NCBI RefSeq assembly: GCF_012489685.1
Contig: NC_080044.1
Coordinates: forward strand, 48,236,964-48,300,963
Source: Lotus japonicus
Taxonomy: Eukaryota; Streptophyta; Magnoliopsida; Fabales; Fabaceae
Length of the DNA stretch: 64,000 nt
Reading direction: 5' to 3'
The notes under the pieces were generated by a model that saw only the letters and a list, made by a program, of their open reading frames with translations, had not been told where the DNA came from and ran no database searches. Of the stretch, positions 45,120 to 57,768 are shown piece by piece. The translations under genes were made by a program, and so were the position numbers. Positions within the stretch are counted from its first letter, which is position 1. Each line of letters starts with the position of its first letter.

Positions 45120-47797
45120 TGTAAGACCCTAACCTTACATATGCATTGCTTAAGTGATTTATTGAATAAAAGTGAAGTTTCTAGTGAAGTTTGATTTGAT
45201 TGCTAAGAATTTTTGAGAGGTTTTAACGACCTTATCTGGAGAAGCTTCCTTCATGAGAGTTGTAGCTCTCTGAGTTAGCTAAATTCTCTTGTTGGTTTCA
45301 GGTCATGCTGACCTCTGTAGCCCGAGATATTCATGTTTTAGTGACGGAAGGTCAGGCTGTGCTGTGCTAGCAATTTTGCTAGAAGGAACTTTCTTAATTC
45401 CGAATTTATTTCTTTAAAATCAAGGGAAGGAGTTTTCTTTGATTTATTTTATCCTCTTAATCAGTAATTAGGAGGGTAATTAGTTGTGCTTGGGCCAAGT
45501 TATGAAGGGAGAAGAGAAAAGGAAAACCTAGCCCATGATGTATGCTAGCCGATTTTACTTAGGGAAGGAGAGGAGTGTTTGTTGACTTGGTTAGCTTGAG
45601 TTAAGGGGATTATTGGAGGTTATGTCTCCTAGTTAAATGCTAATCAGAATTGTGGAAGGAATAAAGGAGAAAATGATGAGCAATCAATGCCTTGTCCCTT
45701 TTCAAATTGAAATTTTTTGTGAAGGCTTGGTGAAGAGGTGTGTGTGGCCGCGGGTTGGGGACAAAAAGGGGAAAGGGTTTTCAGTTTTTGAGAGATCAAA
45801 AGGGCTGAGTTAGAAACACATTCCCACACCTTCATTCTCATCACAAATTCAGAAAAAGAAAAAAAGAAAGAAAGAGTGAGAGAGAGATAGAGGAGAGGCG
45901 GCTAGAGAAGAAGAAGAAGAAGAAGAAGAAGAAGAAGAAGGAGAGAAACCAAGAGAGATCAAGGGAAAGGAAGAGGATTCGATTCCAGAGCAAGGGAGAA
46001 GGGATCATCTTCTCTAAACCATTCAAACTCATTCCTTTCCATCCTTCACAAAGGCTAAGGTAAGGGCTGGTCTAGGTTGGGTAGTTTAACTAGGATATTT
46101 GACATGTTTTGCCATGAGAAGAGCCATGACTTTGATGTCTTTTGCATGAGTTTTTGTGATGATGATGCTTGGTGGATTTTCTACCTTGGAATACCATGTA
46201 TACAAACCTCTATTCGTTGTTCATGTCGTGATCTATGATTTTATGTGGATTTGCTATGACAACTTGCTAATTTGGCTTGTTTTTCACTTGTCATAACATG
46301 ATGCTTGATACATGATCTTTGTTGTGAAATTCTGGAATTTTGATGATGAGTATATGATGTTTGTTACTGGAAAATGGTCTAGGAGGCCTGAACTTGAATT
46401 TTCGGAATTTAAATTTGAGGCAGAAGTGACTCTGCCAGTTTTCTGTACTGGACAACGAACTTCATGGCACATTATCACCTAGTTCTGGTCTTCAAATGCA
46501 AACGTGATAAACTAGAAAGTTGTAGGTTTTTAAATTATCTTTCCAGGAATGTGTAGAACGTAAATTTTGGTTGAGAAATGACTTCTGGAGATCGTCTTAG
46601 TGATCGTTGTACCTGCTGTTTTTTTTCCAGAAAACAATTGTGACCCTTGATTTCAGAAAACTTGTATCTATCTGTTATTTAGTTGGGTGTTCTTCGGAAT
46701 TTTGAATATCTAACTTACTGGTACTGTTTGGATGTCATTTGTTACTGGCTGGAATATTGTGTAAAGGGTCGCTCATCTAGCTGTAATTCCCGTTGTGACT
46801 GTGATGATTTTGTCGTACTTTTATTCGACGAATGTTGTAAGACTCTAGGATGATGTTAGTGCCTTAACAAAGAGAATGAGATTAATCGCTTGCTAGTGAA
46901 TGAGTAATAATGGAACATAGGTCTAGGTGAGACTATGTACCATGAGAACGATGGTGCCGTTAGAGACAAACGGTAACTTGCACGCGAGGGAGATTTTTGT
47001 GGATCATTGGGGCTCCATGTGATAAGGTTGACTGCGGTCTCGTTGAGATTTTTGTGGATCATTGCGGCTCCACGTGATAAGGCTGACTGCGGTCTCCTTG
47101 AGATTTTTGTGGATCATTGCGGCTCCACGTGAACTGTGCTTCTGCGGATGTACGAGAATGGCCATGGTGTTTTGGTGGGTTGTGTGATGTGAGGATTCGT
47201 TAGCTTAACTGACTAACTGTTATGAAAATAATTCTATTTGCAAATGATTAATGTATATTGTGAAATGGTTTATAATATGTTGTTCTTGCGACCTGACCCT
47301 TGCACTACTTGTCTATTTGTTATTTGTGGGGGGGGGGGGGTAGATGGTCGTGAAGATAACGGCGACGACCCATTCTTGGGAGCTGATACTCCGTGACGAG
47401 CCACTACCGGATGACGACTACAGTTCTGATGAAGAGGAAGAAGATAAAGAGGAAGAGGCCAAGGAATAGGGTTGGGTTAAGAGACATCCATTTTCTCTTT
47501 GGGTTGAGAGTACCGAGTTCGGGAAGCATTGAACAATTATTTTGTTTTCATTTGGATAAATAAAGTTGATGTAATTTACTTTGGTTTTAGACGTATGTTT
47601 CATGCTTATTTTATTTAATTCAAAAGTTTTGGGATGATGTTTACTTCCGCGAGATTTGTAAAAGTTAATCTTTCAAGAGTTTCACAATTAATGAACCTTT
47701 GTCATTAATCATAGATTAATAATTGAATCGACGAAAATTCTTTACGAAAATTGGTGATTTGGTTACTGTGTGACACTCGGGAAATCGGGGCGTTACA
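45120..47797 (+). repeat. 3' LTR of Tekay element
   Basis: 2678 bp, TGTAAGACCCTAACC to GGGGCGTTACA. Same family as the inner solo LTR at 24,063-35,495. Contains a (GAA)n run (about 45,908-45,940), the 68-bp repeats (about 46,990-47,140) and a G11 run before the small ORF at 47,344. Confidence 0.9.
47344..47469 (+). CDS. Short form of the LTR ORF, 41 aa
   Basis: ATG at the same place as the 153-codon ORF of the sister LTR, after a G-run. MVVKITATTHSWE matches its start. The rest is an acidic tail (DDDYSSDEEEEDKEEE) ending at 47,469. Most of the middle is missing by deletion. Function unknown. Confidence 0.35.
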   Translation: MVVKITATTHSWELILRDEPLPDDDYSSDEEEEDKEEEAKE

Positions 47798-47919
47798 AGT
47801 CATACTTAAACGTTTTCTTAAAAGAACTTATATTCTTTTCAAAAAACAAAGTTTTAAAACGTAAATTTCAAGTACACAATTCAAACCCCCCTTTCTTGTG
47901 TTACTTATTTGCATCTCAA

Positions 47920-47932
47920 TTGGTATCAGAGC
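47920..47932 (+). other. Primer binding site
   Basis: TTGGTATCAGAGC after the LTR end, the Met-tRNA complement. Confidence 0.88.
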
Positions 47933-47978
47933 TTAGTCTCTAGAAATAACATCTTAAACAGGTGTAGAGTAAAGATCC

Positions 47979-49738
47979 ATGGCAGAAGATCTAGCAATAG
48001 CTACGGGCTCATCCACCAACAAGCCTCCATTCTTTGATGGAACTGAATATCCCTACTAGAAGACCCACATGCAACTATTCATTGAGTCCTCAAACTACAA
48101 ACTATGGGACATCATTGAAAATGGCAACATCGTTCACAAAGATGATGCTGGAGAACCCATAAAGAAAGATCAACTAACAGAAGCACAACGCAAAGATTGT
48201 CAACTCAACGCTAACGCAAAGTTGTTTCTTCTATGTGCACTGAGCAAAACTCAGCTGGACAAAGTTGATGGACTAGCAACAGCCGAAGAAGTCTAGGAAG
48301 CTCTAGGGCTTGCCTATGAAGGTACAACAAATGTCAGACAAGGCAAAGTGAACTTACTTGTGGCTGAATATGAAACCTTCAAGATGAAAGAAAATGAAAG
48401 CTTTGATGACATGTTTGGAAGATTCCAAACCGTCGTTAATGGACTGAGGAATCTTGATCTCAAGTATGAAAATGTTGATCAAATCACGAAGATCCTAAGA
48501 TGCCTTCCTAGGCGATGGAGACCCAAAGTCACCGCCATTCAAGAAGCTAAAGATCTTAGCACACTAAGATTGGAAGATTTCCTTGGATCTCTAAAGGTTC
48601 ATGAAATAGAACTTGCCCATGACGAAGGACTAAAGAAGCAAAAGAACACTGCGTTCAAAGACAATAGTTCCAAAGCCAGTCAAGCAAAGGAACAATCGGA
48701 AGAAGAAGAATCCTCTGAAGAATTGTCAGATGATGAACAAGCACTCTTCAACAGAAAGTTCAAGAGGATGTGGATTAAACAACAAAGAGGAAAAGGTACA
48801 TCAAAGAAAGACAACAAACGAGAATCAAGTCTGAAAAAAAAAATTTCACTCACAAAGGTGAAAGCGGCTCAAATGCAGACAAAAGGAACATTACGTGCTT
48901 TGAATGCAAAAAGTCGGGCCACATCAAGCCGGATTGTCCAAGACTAGCTAAAAAGTCAATCAAGAATCCATACTACAAGAAAAATAAAGCCTTAGCAACT
49001 GGATGGGATGACTCCGAGGACGGTTCAGAAGATGACGATGATGAAGATGCACACTTTGCACTCATGGCATCTGCAGACAGTTCAGACGATGGTGAGGACG
49101 ATGAGGTAAAACCGGAAAACCTTAAAGAAGAATTCAATGAATTACTTGAACACTCATATGCCTTATCTGAAAAATACAAAGCTTTAAAGAAACAGTTTGC
49201 TAAGCTTCAACTAGAACATGAAAAGGTTTTGTCTGAAAAGAACCACATAGTTAAAGAAAATACTGCCTTAAAGGAACAAGATTCTGCTAAAGAAGTAGTT
49301 GCCTTAAAGAAAAAATTTAAAATATTAATTGACGATTTATCTACTTTCACCATTGGTCATGATAATCTAGTTAAACTGTGTGGCAACAGTCGTGAACTGT
49401 ACGATAAGAGCGGATTAGGTTTTGATAGTGAATCACCCTCATCTAGTGAAACCATGTCCGATATATCTTTTACATCTTCTGATTCTGGTCAAACTAAATT
49501 TGTTGTGAACTTCATAATTGAGCGAGATGAAAGGAAAACCTCTTATGAAAAGAAGGTTCCTCCGAAGTATGTCACTAACCCTTCAGGACCAAAGAAAATC
49601 AGGGTACCTAAAAAGTTATTCATCTCTGTTGCAGACTTACTCAACAGAACAAAGGAAACACCAACAATGGTACCTGGACAGTGGATGCTCGCGGCACATG
49701 ATGGGAGAAAAGTCTATGTTCCAAAAAATCCGAACTGA
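47979..49738 (+). pseudogene. gag: Sirevirus gag with zinc knuckle
   Basis: ATG 47,979 (MAEDLAIATG). N-terminal KPPFFDGTEYPY, then a UBN2-type core. Two TAG stops at about 48,057 and 48,294 each fall where tryptophan is expected. A run of A near 48,835 marks a frame change. After it a knuckle CFECKKSGHIKPDC (about 48,895-48,940) is followed by an acidic segment and a long coiled coil. The last frame runs to 49,738, ending KVYVPKNPN, overlapping protease. Confidence 0.85.
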
Positions 49739-50095
49739 AAAGGATGGTGGCTCAGTCACGTTTGGAGGGAACCAAAAAGGACTCATTGTCGGAGAAGGTA
49801 ATGTTGGTAAGGAACCACTTCCTGTGATTAATAATGTTTTGTTGGTTAAAGGATTAAAACACAATCTACTTAGCATAAGTCAATTTTGTGATAGTGGGTT
49901 CACTGTTTCCTTTAATAAAGTGAAGTGTAGTGTCACTGATACCGATGACAAGATCATCTTTGAAGCTCAGAGACAAGGGAATCTATATAAGACGAACTTG
50001 GAAAATCTAGCAAATCAAAATGTAACTTGTCTAGTATCATCAGAAGACAATACTTGGCTTTGGCATAGGAAGCTAGGGCATGCTTCCTTAAGGAC
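49515..50095 (+). pseudogene. pol: Sirevirus protease to GAG-pre-integrase, truncated
   Basis: Frame +1 to the local gag frame. WYLDSGCSRHMMG (protease active site, about 49,676-49,715), GGSVTFGGNQKG, NNVLLVKGLKHNLLSISQ and finally LWHRKLGHASLR, the GAG-pre-integrase motif. The insertion of the minus-strand element at 50,096 stops it. Overlap of gag and this frame is about 220 nt. Confidence 0.85.
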
Positions 50096-51338
50096 TGAAG
50101 GTGCGAAAAACACTTGAAAGGGGGGGGGGTTTGAATAGAGTTTTTGAACAAAAGTTTCCCCTTTTGACGTTTTGACAAACTTAAAGATAAGAACTGGGTG
50201 CTAGCGAATATGAAGTAGAGCACACAAGTATTTTATCCTGGTTCACTTGAGATAAAAGCTCAAGTTAATCCAGTCCACCCGTGAAGGTGATTTCTTCCTT
50301 CTTCTGATGAAGGCAATTCACTAAAATCAATGAATGTTACAACTGCACTTGCAACCTGCAAAGTGACTAACAGTACACTGATTTTCTCACTAGTATACTC
50401 TCAAGAAGCTGATCTACCGATCCTCTCAAGACTAGCTAAACACTGAACCAAACTTGATTCAGTCCTCTCAAGATCCGACCAAACTTGGTCTCTTAAGGAA
50501 CTTTACAAAGTGTTTGTAAAAGGTTGTGGGTTTACAAGAAATGCTTCTGAAAAGCTAATGGTAAACTCAGATGTTCAAGAACAGTGAAGAAATATTGCTA
50601 AGAGATCGGTTAGAATGAATTCAAGAATATCAGCAAAGTTTCTTAGCTTCTTTCTTCTATGTTCAGTCCTTATATACTCCAAGGAATATGGTGTAGCCGT
50701 TGCTAGGGTTTTACCCGTTGGAGTGGCAATCTTGTAATATCAGACTGCTAGGCTGAACGTGGTAGGTGGCGGGCAGGCTATGACTGTACGATGTGTACTT
50801 TGACAGCGACCTGTCCTTTCACCAGCTGACTTATGATCTAGAGTGCTTCAGATGGATATTGGTGAAGCTTCTGATCAGAGTCAGACGGAAGCTTGGATCC
50901 TCTGACCTTGCAACTTCTGCTTTTGGGCAAGTTCCTCAGAACTTCTGAACGCCAGAGCTAGAATAGCTTGGGTCTTCAGAGCCAACTTCTTGCAGGTCTT
51001 CAGAACTTGAGTCTTCTACTTCAGGACCGTTCCTTCTGGAACATCTGGTCTCCATAACTTCTGACTCTGGTCCATCAGTACCTCTTGAGAGCTTCTATCT
51101 TCAGAACATCTGAAGAATTTGCCACTGTTTTGAACGAACATGGTGAGCTTTAGAACTCTCTTTTGGTTACTCTTGGGTCTTCATCTTCTGATGGAATTGG
51201 CTTGGGTCAGAATTAGAACCTGTTTGTCACAACTATAATGGACAAACGTTAGAGTACCATAATTGTTCTTCCTCAAAAACCTTAATTGTAATCATCAAAA
51301 TATAGAGATGCAACCACTGATCAAATCTTGATCTAACA
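50096..51338 (-). repeat. 3' LTR of minus-strand Sirevirus
   Basis: 1243 bp. The minus strand begins TGTTAGATCAAG and ends CGCACCTTCA. TATA box on the minus strand near 50,672. The LTR fragment at 7647-8466 belongs to the same subfamily. Confidence 0.9.
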
Positions 51339-51350
51339 ATCTCCCCCTTC
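51339..51350 (-). promoter_or_regulatory. Polypurine tract
   Basis: GAAGGGGGAGAT on the minus strand directly before the LTR. Further GGGGGAGTC tracts near 51,500-51,525 repeat the Sirevirus pattern. Confidence 0.75.
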
Positions 51351-51957
51351 TTGATGATGACAAAACAAGTATTTTGATGAACAATTCTTAGTCAATAAAC
51401 TGAATACACAAGAGAGAAGAGATCAGAGTTAAACTTATCCTTGTGTAACGGTTTATGTTGCTCCTTCTGAATCTAGGATTGCACCTGATTCTGAGCTGGG
51501 GTCTCCCCCTGACTCCCCCTGAATCTATGACTTGATGAGATGATGAAGAGTCTAGATTCGGAGTCTTGTGAGGTGATCAGAAGATACGCATAGAAGAATG
51601 TATACTCATCAGAAATTGATGGTTCAGAACTTGCGTAGATCACATGGAAACATAGAGTATTGTCCAGATGTATTGAGATAGGGCGTCAGAGGCAAAATGT
51701 ATTCCTTGTTTAGGACGCTTGGCAATACCTATGTGCTATAAGTATTTGATACTTATTCTCCTCAACTGGTTTTATATTATATAAATAAAATTAAAAGTTT
51801 ATCAAAAACCATTTTATGTACTCTCCCTTTTTGTCATAAGTAAAAAGAGTGAAAAACAAAAACAATAACAACAAAGAATTAACTTAGATAAAACGCATGT
51901 TATTATTAATGAACGGAAATGAGTACAGAGGATAAGAAAATACTAGGAGAAAAATTC

Positions 51958-52410
51958 CTAGACACATAAGAAGGCACGAGATTCCTTCATTGAAAGAAGC
52001 TGAAGGTGCAAAGGACGAATGTCCTGATCAATGGAAGCTAACTGGGCAGCCAGTTCTTCCTTCAGAATCTCACTCTTATTGATGGTAGGAGTGGAGGCAG
52101 CAGCTTGAAGCACTTCACCTACTTCTTCTTGATCTTCTCGTTCCCTCTTTTCATGCTCAATGAGCAGACAAATGCTCTCGAATTGAACTTCAAGATCCTT
52201 CCGGCGAGAGGCCAGGCGAAGGAGTTCTTTCAGAACTTCCTGAAGAGTATGCAGACAGTGGGTCTGATTCGATGTCAGCCAGCAGTCCAGCAAATACTCA
52301 ATTTTCCCAAGAGTTTGGGAGATTTGAGTGAGTGAAAGATTGACACTCTAGGGAAAGGTCCGGTCAAATACCAGAGCCTTAAGTTCATAAATCAAATCAA
52401 CAGAAGACAT
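51958..52410 (-). pseudogene. Fourth ORF: small coiled-coil protein, one stop
   Basis: Downstream of the third ORF, ATG 52,410 (MSSVDLIYELKALVFD) opens a 150-codon frame with one TAG near 52,350. The remainder is rich in Leu, Glu and Lys heptads (LQEVLKELLRLASRRKDLEV, then EHEKREREDQEEVGEVL). It ends MKESRAFLCV at 51,958. I know no standard Sirevirus gene at this position. It may be a detached C-terminal piece of the third ORF or a separate accessory gene. The single stop and otherwise open frame suggest past coding. Confidence 0.5.
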
Positions 52411-52670
52411 TTTGATTTGAGGAGAGAAAGGAATGAATTGAATTTTGATGGAGAAGAAGGAAAGCAATAGATTATAAAGAAGAGAAGTAACAGAAAAAAC
52501 ATGCATAAAACTCATCGAACATAAATGCATGTGAGTTACTAAGAGATGTGGACGGTGCATTAAATAAGTTGTAGCAGAAACACATAAGAAAATAAAACAT
52601 GGTCAAACATAGAATAAGTTCACAGACAGATAAGATGAATAAATATGCATGAAGGATAGATGGGAGGGGT

Positions 52671-55600
52671 TCAAGACTTTGAAGAAGATGGTAGATTCTC
52701 AATCAGATACTTCATCATATTCTCCATTCTGCTTGTAGATTCCCGAATCTGCTGACCTTGTTCATTCTGAATGATGCCTTGTTGCTCAACCATCTGAAAC
52801 AGCCTCTGCTGATCATCTTGTATCCTATCAATTATGGCGGCCAGGAGAGCAACTTCCGGATGTGGAGCTGGTCTTGGAGCTTGAACAGGAATAGGAACTT
52901 CAGCAGCAACTGGAATAGGTTCTTCCATCTGAACCTCATCAACCTCTGCAGCCTCATGAATGATAATCTCTTCAGCACTGTCCTCTGCAACCTCTGCTGG
53001 AATCATCTCAGCATCTTCTGAGGTACGTTCAGAGACAACATATGTTCTTGCAGCCATTGCTCTTCTCATGGGTTCACAAACCCTGTGTAACACCCTCTGC
53101 CTCTGCTCATAAGCTCTCTCTGAGGCATCATGAACTCTCTGACGCTTCTCTCTGCTAAGCTGCTTCTCAAGCTCATAAGCTCTACTTTCTGACCATCTTC
53201 CGAAGGCAGGCCACATACCATCAACCAAAGATGCATCAAATTGATTATCAGTTACCTGATATAGCCATTGCAGTCTTCTGGTTGCTTCATCAGAGAACTC
53301 CTGAATGAGTTGAGTAAGACTTTGTGGTCTGAAGGAGGGTGCCAAATCCATGATTGGCTGAGGAGTGTTGGTTGCGTTAGAGCTTGATGCATTAGAACTT
53401 TCAGTTCTCATTTGCCCTGAAGGTGCAGATTCATTCACATGAGCCTTCTCTTGTCCTGAATGATCTGAGTCGTCCATATGCTCAATCTCAGGAATGGTCT
53501 TTTGTCTTTGCCTGGATGTACCTGTCTTCTCAGGCGAGGTGAAACTCAGATCTCTTAAGTTTACTGTGGAGTAGTGAGACAAGGACACATAAGAGGACTC
53601 AGCAGCAGCATCTGGGAACACATCTTCAAAATAGGAGGCTTCCTGCTGGATAGGTAGCACATTGAAAGGAGGTTCTAGAATCTGAACATCCTCATCTCCT
53701 TCGTCTTCCACAGCAGGAATCTCACCAGATTCAGTTACCAGAAGGGTTCTTGAGGTGGATGGAGGCTTAGGTGTGAATTGTTGAACCAAGTCCCTCAAGG
53801 TGGCCTCACTCTGAGCGATACCCTTAATGAATGAATTAAAGAGAGGTACAGACTCAGTGGTGGTAGATGTGGAAGAGGTTTGAATTGGGATGGATGGAAT
53901 GGAAGTGGTAGCAGTTTGGATATTTAAGTGGGGAGCTTGTGTTTCGGCTTGAGATATGGTTTGTGTGTGAGGTTCTATTTGAGGTGGAACTGTTTGGATT
54001 GAGGTTGGCAGGGATGTAGATATAGGTACAGGTTGTTCAGGAATAACTACTAAAGCAGAATCTAAATTAATGCTTTCAGTAAGTTCCTTACTTGAATCTC
54101 CGAGGATGGTAGATCTGGTGAGTCTGGCAGTCCTTGCAGGATCAGAAGCTATCTTTGATCTCCTTTCCCTTTGTACCTCTGAAGCACTCTCAGATGCTTG
54201 CTTTGGTTCTGGCTCCTTCTTCTAAAGTGGACCCTTCAGAGGCAGTTTCTTCCTCTTGCCTATGGGCGCTTCATCAGAATCGGTGGATTCTTCAGCTTCT
54301 GGAGATTCCCTTATAACTTGGAGCACATGCCCAATAATCTCACTATCATCCTGCTCAACTTCCTCCTCAACTTGAATTACCTAAACTCTTTGCCTCTTGA
54401 TCAGGGGAATATCATCATCTTCAGTTTCCTCACCAGAAGATTCTTCCATGACAGCTTTCCTCTTGACATTCCTTCTGAGTGAACCTTCTTCAGAGTTAGA
54501 GTGAACAGCTCCTCCTCTGTTGGTGTCATCTTCTTCTTCTTGAGTTCCAATGGAGGAAGTCATAGAGCTCTCAGAGCTATCAGACTGAGATTTCTAAGGT
54601 GACTCCACTAGAGTTCTTTCAGGAGAGGGTTCTGGATTTGGTTCCCTGATGACCACAGATTTTGATGCAGCTTTCATCTTCTTGGTTTCCTCTATCAGAA
54701 TCCCTTTGCCCTTGGGATCTGAAGGCTTGCTGCTAATTGTGCTCTTGGACTTCCTTGTTGGTACCTCAGGAGGACTATCAGGAAGTCTTTTGATAAATTC
54801 CTCGAGAGTGATTGGATCTCCTTCACTTCTGAGCATTCTCACATATTCCAGAATGCTGGCTGGATTATCCATCTTAGACCAGAGAGGATAGTCATCAACA
54901 GGGTGGTTCTTCTGATGAACTTCTTCAGATGATTCTTCTTCAGGTTCAACTTGAACTTTGTCAATGATCTGCATTCTCTTCAACTTAGTCCCATTGAGAG
55001 CATCTCCAATGGACATAGCCAGATCCTCATGAAGTCCTAGGTCAGACAGAGTCTTGACCAGTTTGTTCTGAGTGAAAATATCTGAGAGCAGCCTGCCATA
55101 AGGAATGTAGGAGATAGACCTCTTGGTCTCAATTGCAGTAGTTCTTGACTTCTCAACACATTCCTTTAGATAGTTGAAGAGTAGAAATGGAAGACATACA
55201 GGCTCACCCTTAGAGATATAGTACATGATTACCTTTTGAGTTGCATTGAGGTAATCAGTTCCTCCTGTTCTAGGGTGAATGCAGTAGATGAAAATCTTCT
55301 GCCAGATCTTCATTGTTGGCTTCAATTCCTTTATGGTATACTTTGTCTTCTCCAAAGACCAATTGTCATAAATGACCTTATTTACTAATTTCCTCATTCC
55401 AAGAACATTAGCATCCACATTCTTGATTCTCTTGCCCTGTTGGAACTCCATTCCCAACAATTTTGCAATGGATTCCTCGGAGATAACAATTTTTCTATCC
55501 AACACATGAGAAACGACGTAGTAGTCCTTGCATACAGCATTCTTCCAGAATTCCACAACTAGTTTGTAATAAATAGGGCCATAAAGTCGATTGAAATAGC

Positions 55601-55838
55601 CAGACCAACCTTGCAGATTGACTTGATCCCTGATGTCAAACCCATATTTAGCCAGGTTGTCGAAGTCTACTCTTGACTCGTTGCACACAACCAGTTCTTC
55701 AATCTTCTTGACGCAGGTGACCGCATTGGCCGCGTTCAGAATTTGCTGAGCTTCTTCAAATCTTTGCTTCTCTTGCTCTTCGACAGTCAGTTTGGAAGAA
55801 GCAGTAACATTTGCCTTCGATTTCCTTGATTTGCCCAT
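52671..55838 (-). pseudogene. Sirevirus env-like third ORF, 1055 codons with three stops
   Basis: Begins at ATG 55,838 (MGKSRKSKANVTAS), 434 bp after pol. The N-terminal 300 residues form a globular segment (WSGYFNRLYGPIYYKLVVEF, EESIAKLLGMEF, and IFIYCIHPRTGGTDYLNATQ) resembling the plant putative-transposon-protein domain. The middle is acidic, Ser/Pro/Thr-rich sequence. The C-terminal part has a basic heptad region (EKQLSREKRQRVHDASERAY) and ends LIENLPSSSKS. Three stops (54,594, 54,381, about 54,222) lie in the same frame. No signal peptide or membrane span is obvious. Domain order differs from the third ORF at 26,689, where the globular part is C-terminal. Confidence 0.8.
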
Positions 55839-56272
55839 GATTCTCAGGAATGCGAGATTTAGGGTTCAGAGAGAAAGAAAATATTGGAGGGAGAAGAGTG
55901 AATGAAATGCAATGCACACAAGAGTTTTGAAAACCGTTTGAGTAAGTGTGTGGATTAGATCGTGTGTGAGATCGTGCGTATAGTGGTTTTAATAGTAACC
56001 GTTGAGATTTTAAGAAGCATAAGGCAAAAAGCAAGATCAACGGTTTGTAAAATAATTAGTCAGAAAATAGCACAGTAGAGGAGAGTAGGTATCATCATTA
56101 TAGCAGATACACTACGCGACACAAGGAACTATGTCACAAAAGAAGTGTCACGTGTATTGTTGTCTACCACAGAAGTTTAACCGGTGGGTTAAGTGCTTCT
56201 GATCGAGTACCTTCTGAATAGGTAACATCTGATGACTTCAGAAGCACCATGGTCAGAGGTTCTGAAAATACC

Positions 56273-57768
56273 TTACTCTGGACAAAAGTCCATGTTCAGA
56301 TTTTCAAGAATAAATAAAAACCGATCTTCTGCCAAGGGTTTAGTGAAGATATCTGCCCATTGATGGTCAGTATCAACATACTCTAATGATAGAGTGCCCT
56401 TCTGAACATGATCTCGAATATAATGATACTTTACCTCTATGTGCTTTGCTCTTGAGTGTAGGATGAGATTTTTGCTGAGGGAGATGGCAGCTGTGTTGTC
56501 ACAGAAGATTGGAATCTTCTTCAGAAACAAACCATAGTCCTCCAGATGATTCTTCATCCATATGGTTTGTGTGCAGCAAGTGGCAGCTGAGACATATTCT
56601 GCTTCTGCAGTTGATAAAGCAATTGTGTTCTGTCTCTTGCTTGACCAAGTGACAAGATTTGCTCCAAGGAAATGGCAACTTCCTGAGGTGCTTTTCCTTT
56701 CCACTCTGTCTCCAGTAAAGTCAGCATCACAAAAACCTGAAAGTGTATACTCTGATGTTTTTCTATACATCAAGCCAAGGTTAGTGGTTCCCTTCAGAGA
56801 TTTGAGGATCCTCTTAACAGCTGTTAAGTGAGTCTCTCTAGGATCTGATTGAAATCTAGCACAGAGATGCACACTAAACAATATATCAGGTCTGGAAGCT
56901 GTTAAATAAAGAAGAGAGCATATCATTCCACGATAGAGCTTATGACAAACCTTAGAGGAAACTTCCTCTTTCTCAAGAATGCATGTAGGATGCATTGGAG
57001 TCTTTGAGATGTTGCAGTCACTCATATTGAACTTCTTCAGAAGTTCCAAGGTGTACTTCTTCTGATGGATATAAGTGACTCCTGATCGTTGATCAATTTG
57101 AATTCCCAGAAAGTACTTGAGCTCTCCCATCATGCTCATCTCAAATTCAGCTTGCATCATCTTAGAGAATTCCTTGCAGAGAGAGGGATTAGCAGAACCA
57201 AATATAATATCATCAACATAAATCTGAACTATAAGAATATCATCCTTATAGGTTCTGCAGAAAAGAGTGTTGTCACCTTTACCCCTTACAAACTCATTCT
57301 TCAGAAGAAATGAGCTAAGCCTTTCATACCAAGCTTTGGGAGCTTGTTTCAGTCCATAGAGCGACTTCTTGAGCTTGTATACATGCTCTGGATGCTTGTC
57401 ATTTTCAAAGCCAGGAGGTTGCTTGACATACACTTCCTCTGAAATGTAGCCATTTAGGAAGGCACTTTTGACATCCATCTGATGAAGAATTATGTTGTCA
57501 TTCACTAAGAATGAGATCATTAGCCTTATAGCTTCAAGCCTTGCCACAAGAGCAAAGGTCTCAGTGTAATCAATCCCCTCTTGTTGACATGGAAACCTTC
57601 GGGTTTAGGCATTAAAGACCAAACATCATTCTTGGTAAACTGATCTAGCTCTTCTTGCATTGCCAGAATCCAGCCTTTATCTTCAAGAGCTTCATCAACT
57701 GATTTGGGCTCAATGAGAGATACAAGTCCCTTCAGACTCAGAAGAGTCTCTTCTGAAGATTTGAGCAT
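56273..57768 (-). pseudogene. pol: Sirevirus RT and RNase H
   Basis: [50 protein letters not shown] (about 57,215), GELKYFLGIQ. RNase [55 protein letters not shown], ending at 56,273. Near 57,585 about 100 nt that should code for the start of the RT fingers are missing. This shifts the frame between 57,768-57,526 and 57,547-56,273. Confidence 0.9.

Larger units (their letters stand above)
39384..47797 (+). mobile_element. 5'-truncated Tekay chromovirus (interrupted)
   Basis: Only the end of integrase, the chromodomain-type tail and the 3' LTR remain. Integrase is cut at 39,531 by copy B and resumes at 44,376. The left end abuts a LINE fragment, and gag to early integrase is gone. The 3' LTR (45,120-47,797) ends GGGGCGTTACA, directly followed by the interior of another Sirevirus LTR, into which this element had inserted. 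Confidence 0.85.
47798..50095 (+). mobile_element. Plus-strand Sirevirus, 5' part
   Basis: The last about 120 bp of its 5' LTR remain (47,798 to about 47,918, ending GCATCTCA), then a primer site, gag, protease and the GAG-pre-integrase motif. It is cut at 50,095 by the minus-strand Sirevirus. The remaining pol is not on the other side within the window. Its 5' LTR was hit by the Tekay element, with AGTCA at 47,798 a possible duplication. Confidence 0.8.

Noticed and set aside
45841..46032. Hydrophobic Phe/Ser-rich minus-strand ORF that could pass for a membrane protein
   Set aside because: It is the translation of the (GAA)n and GA-rich LTR run.
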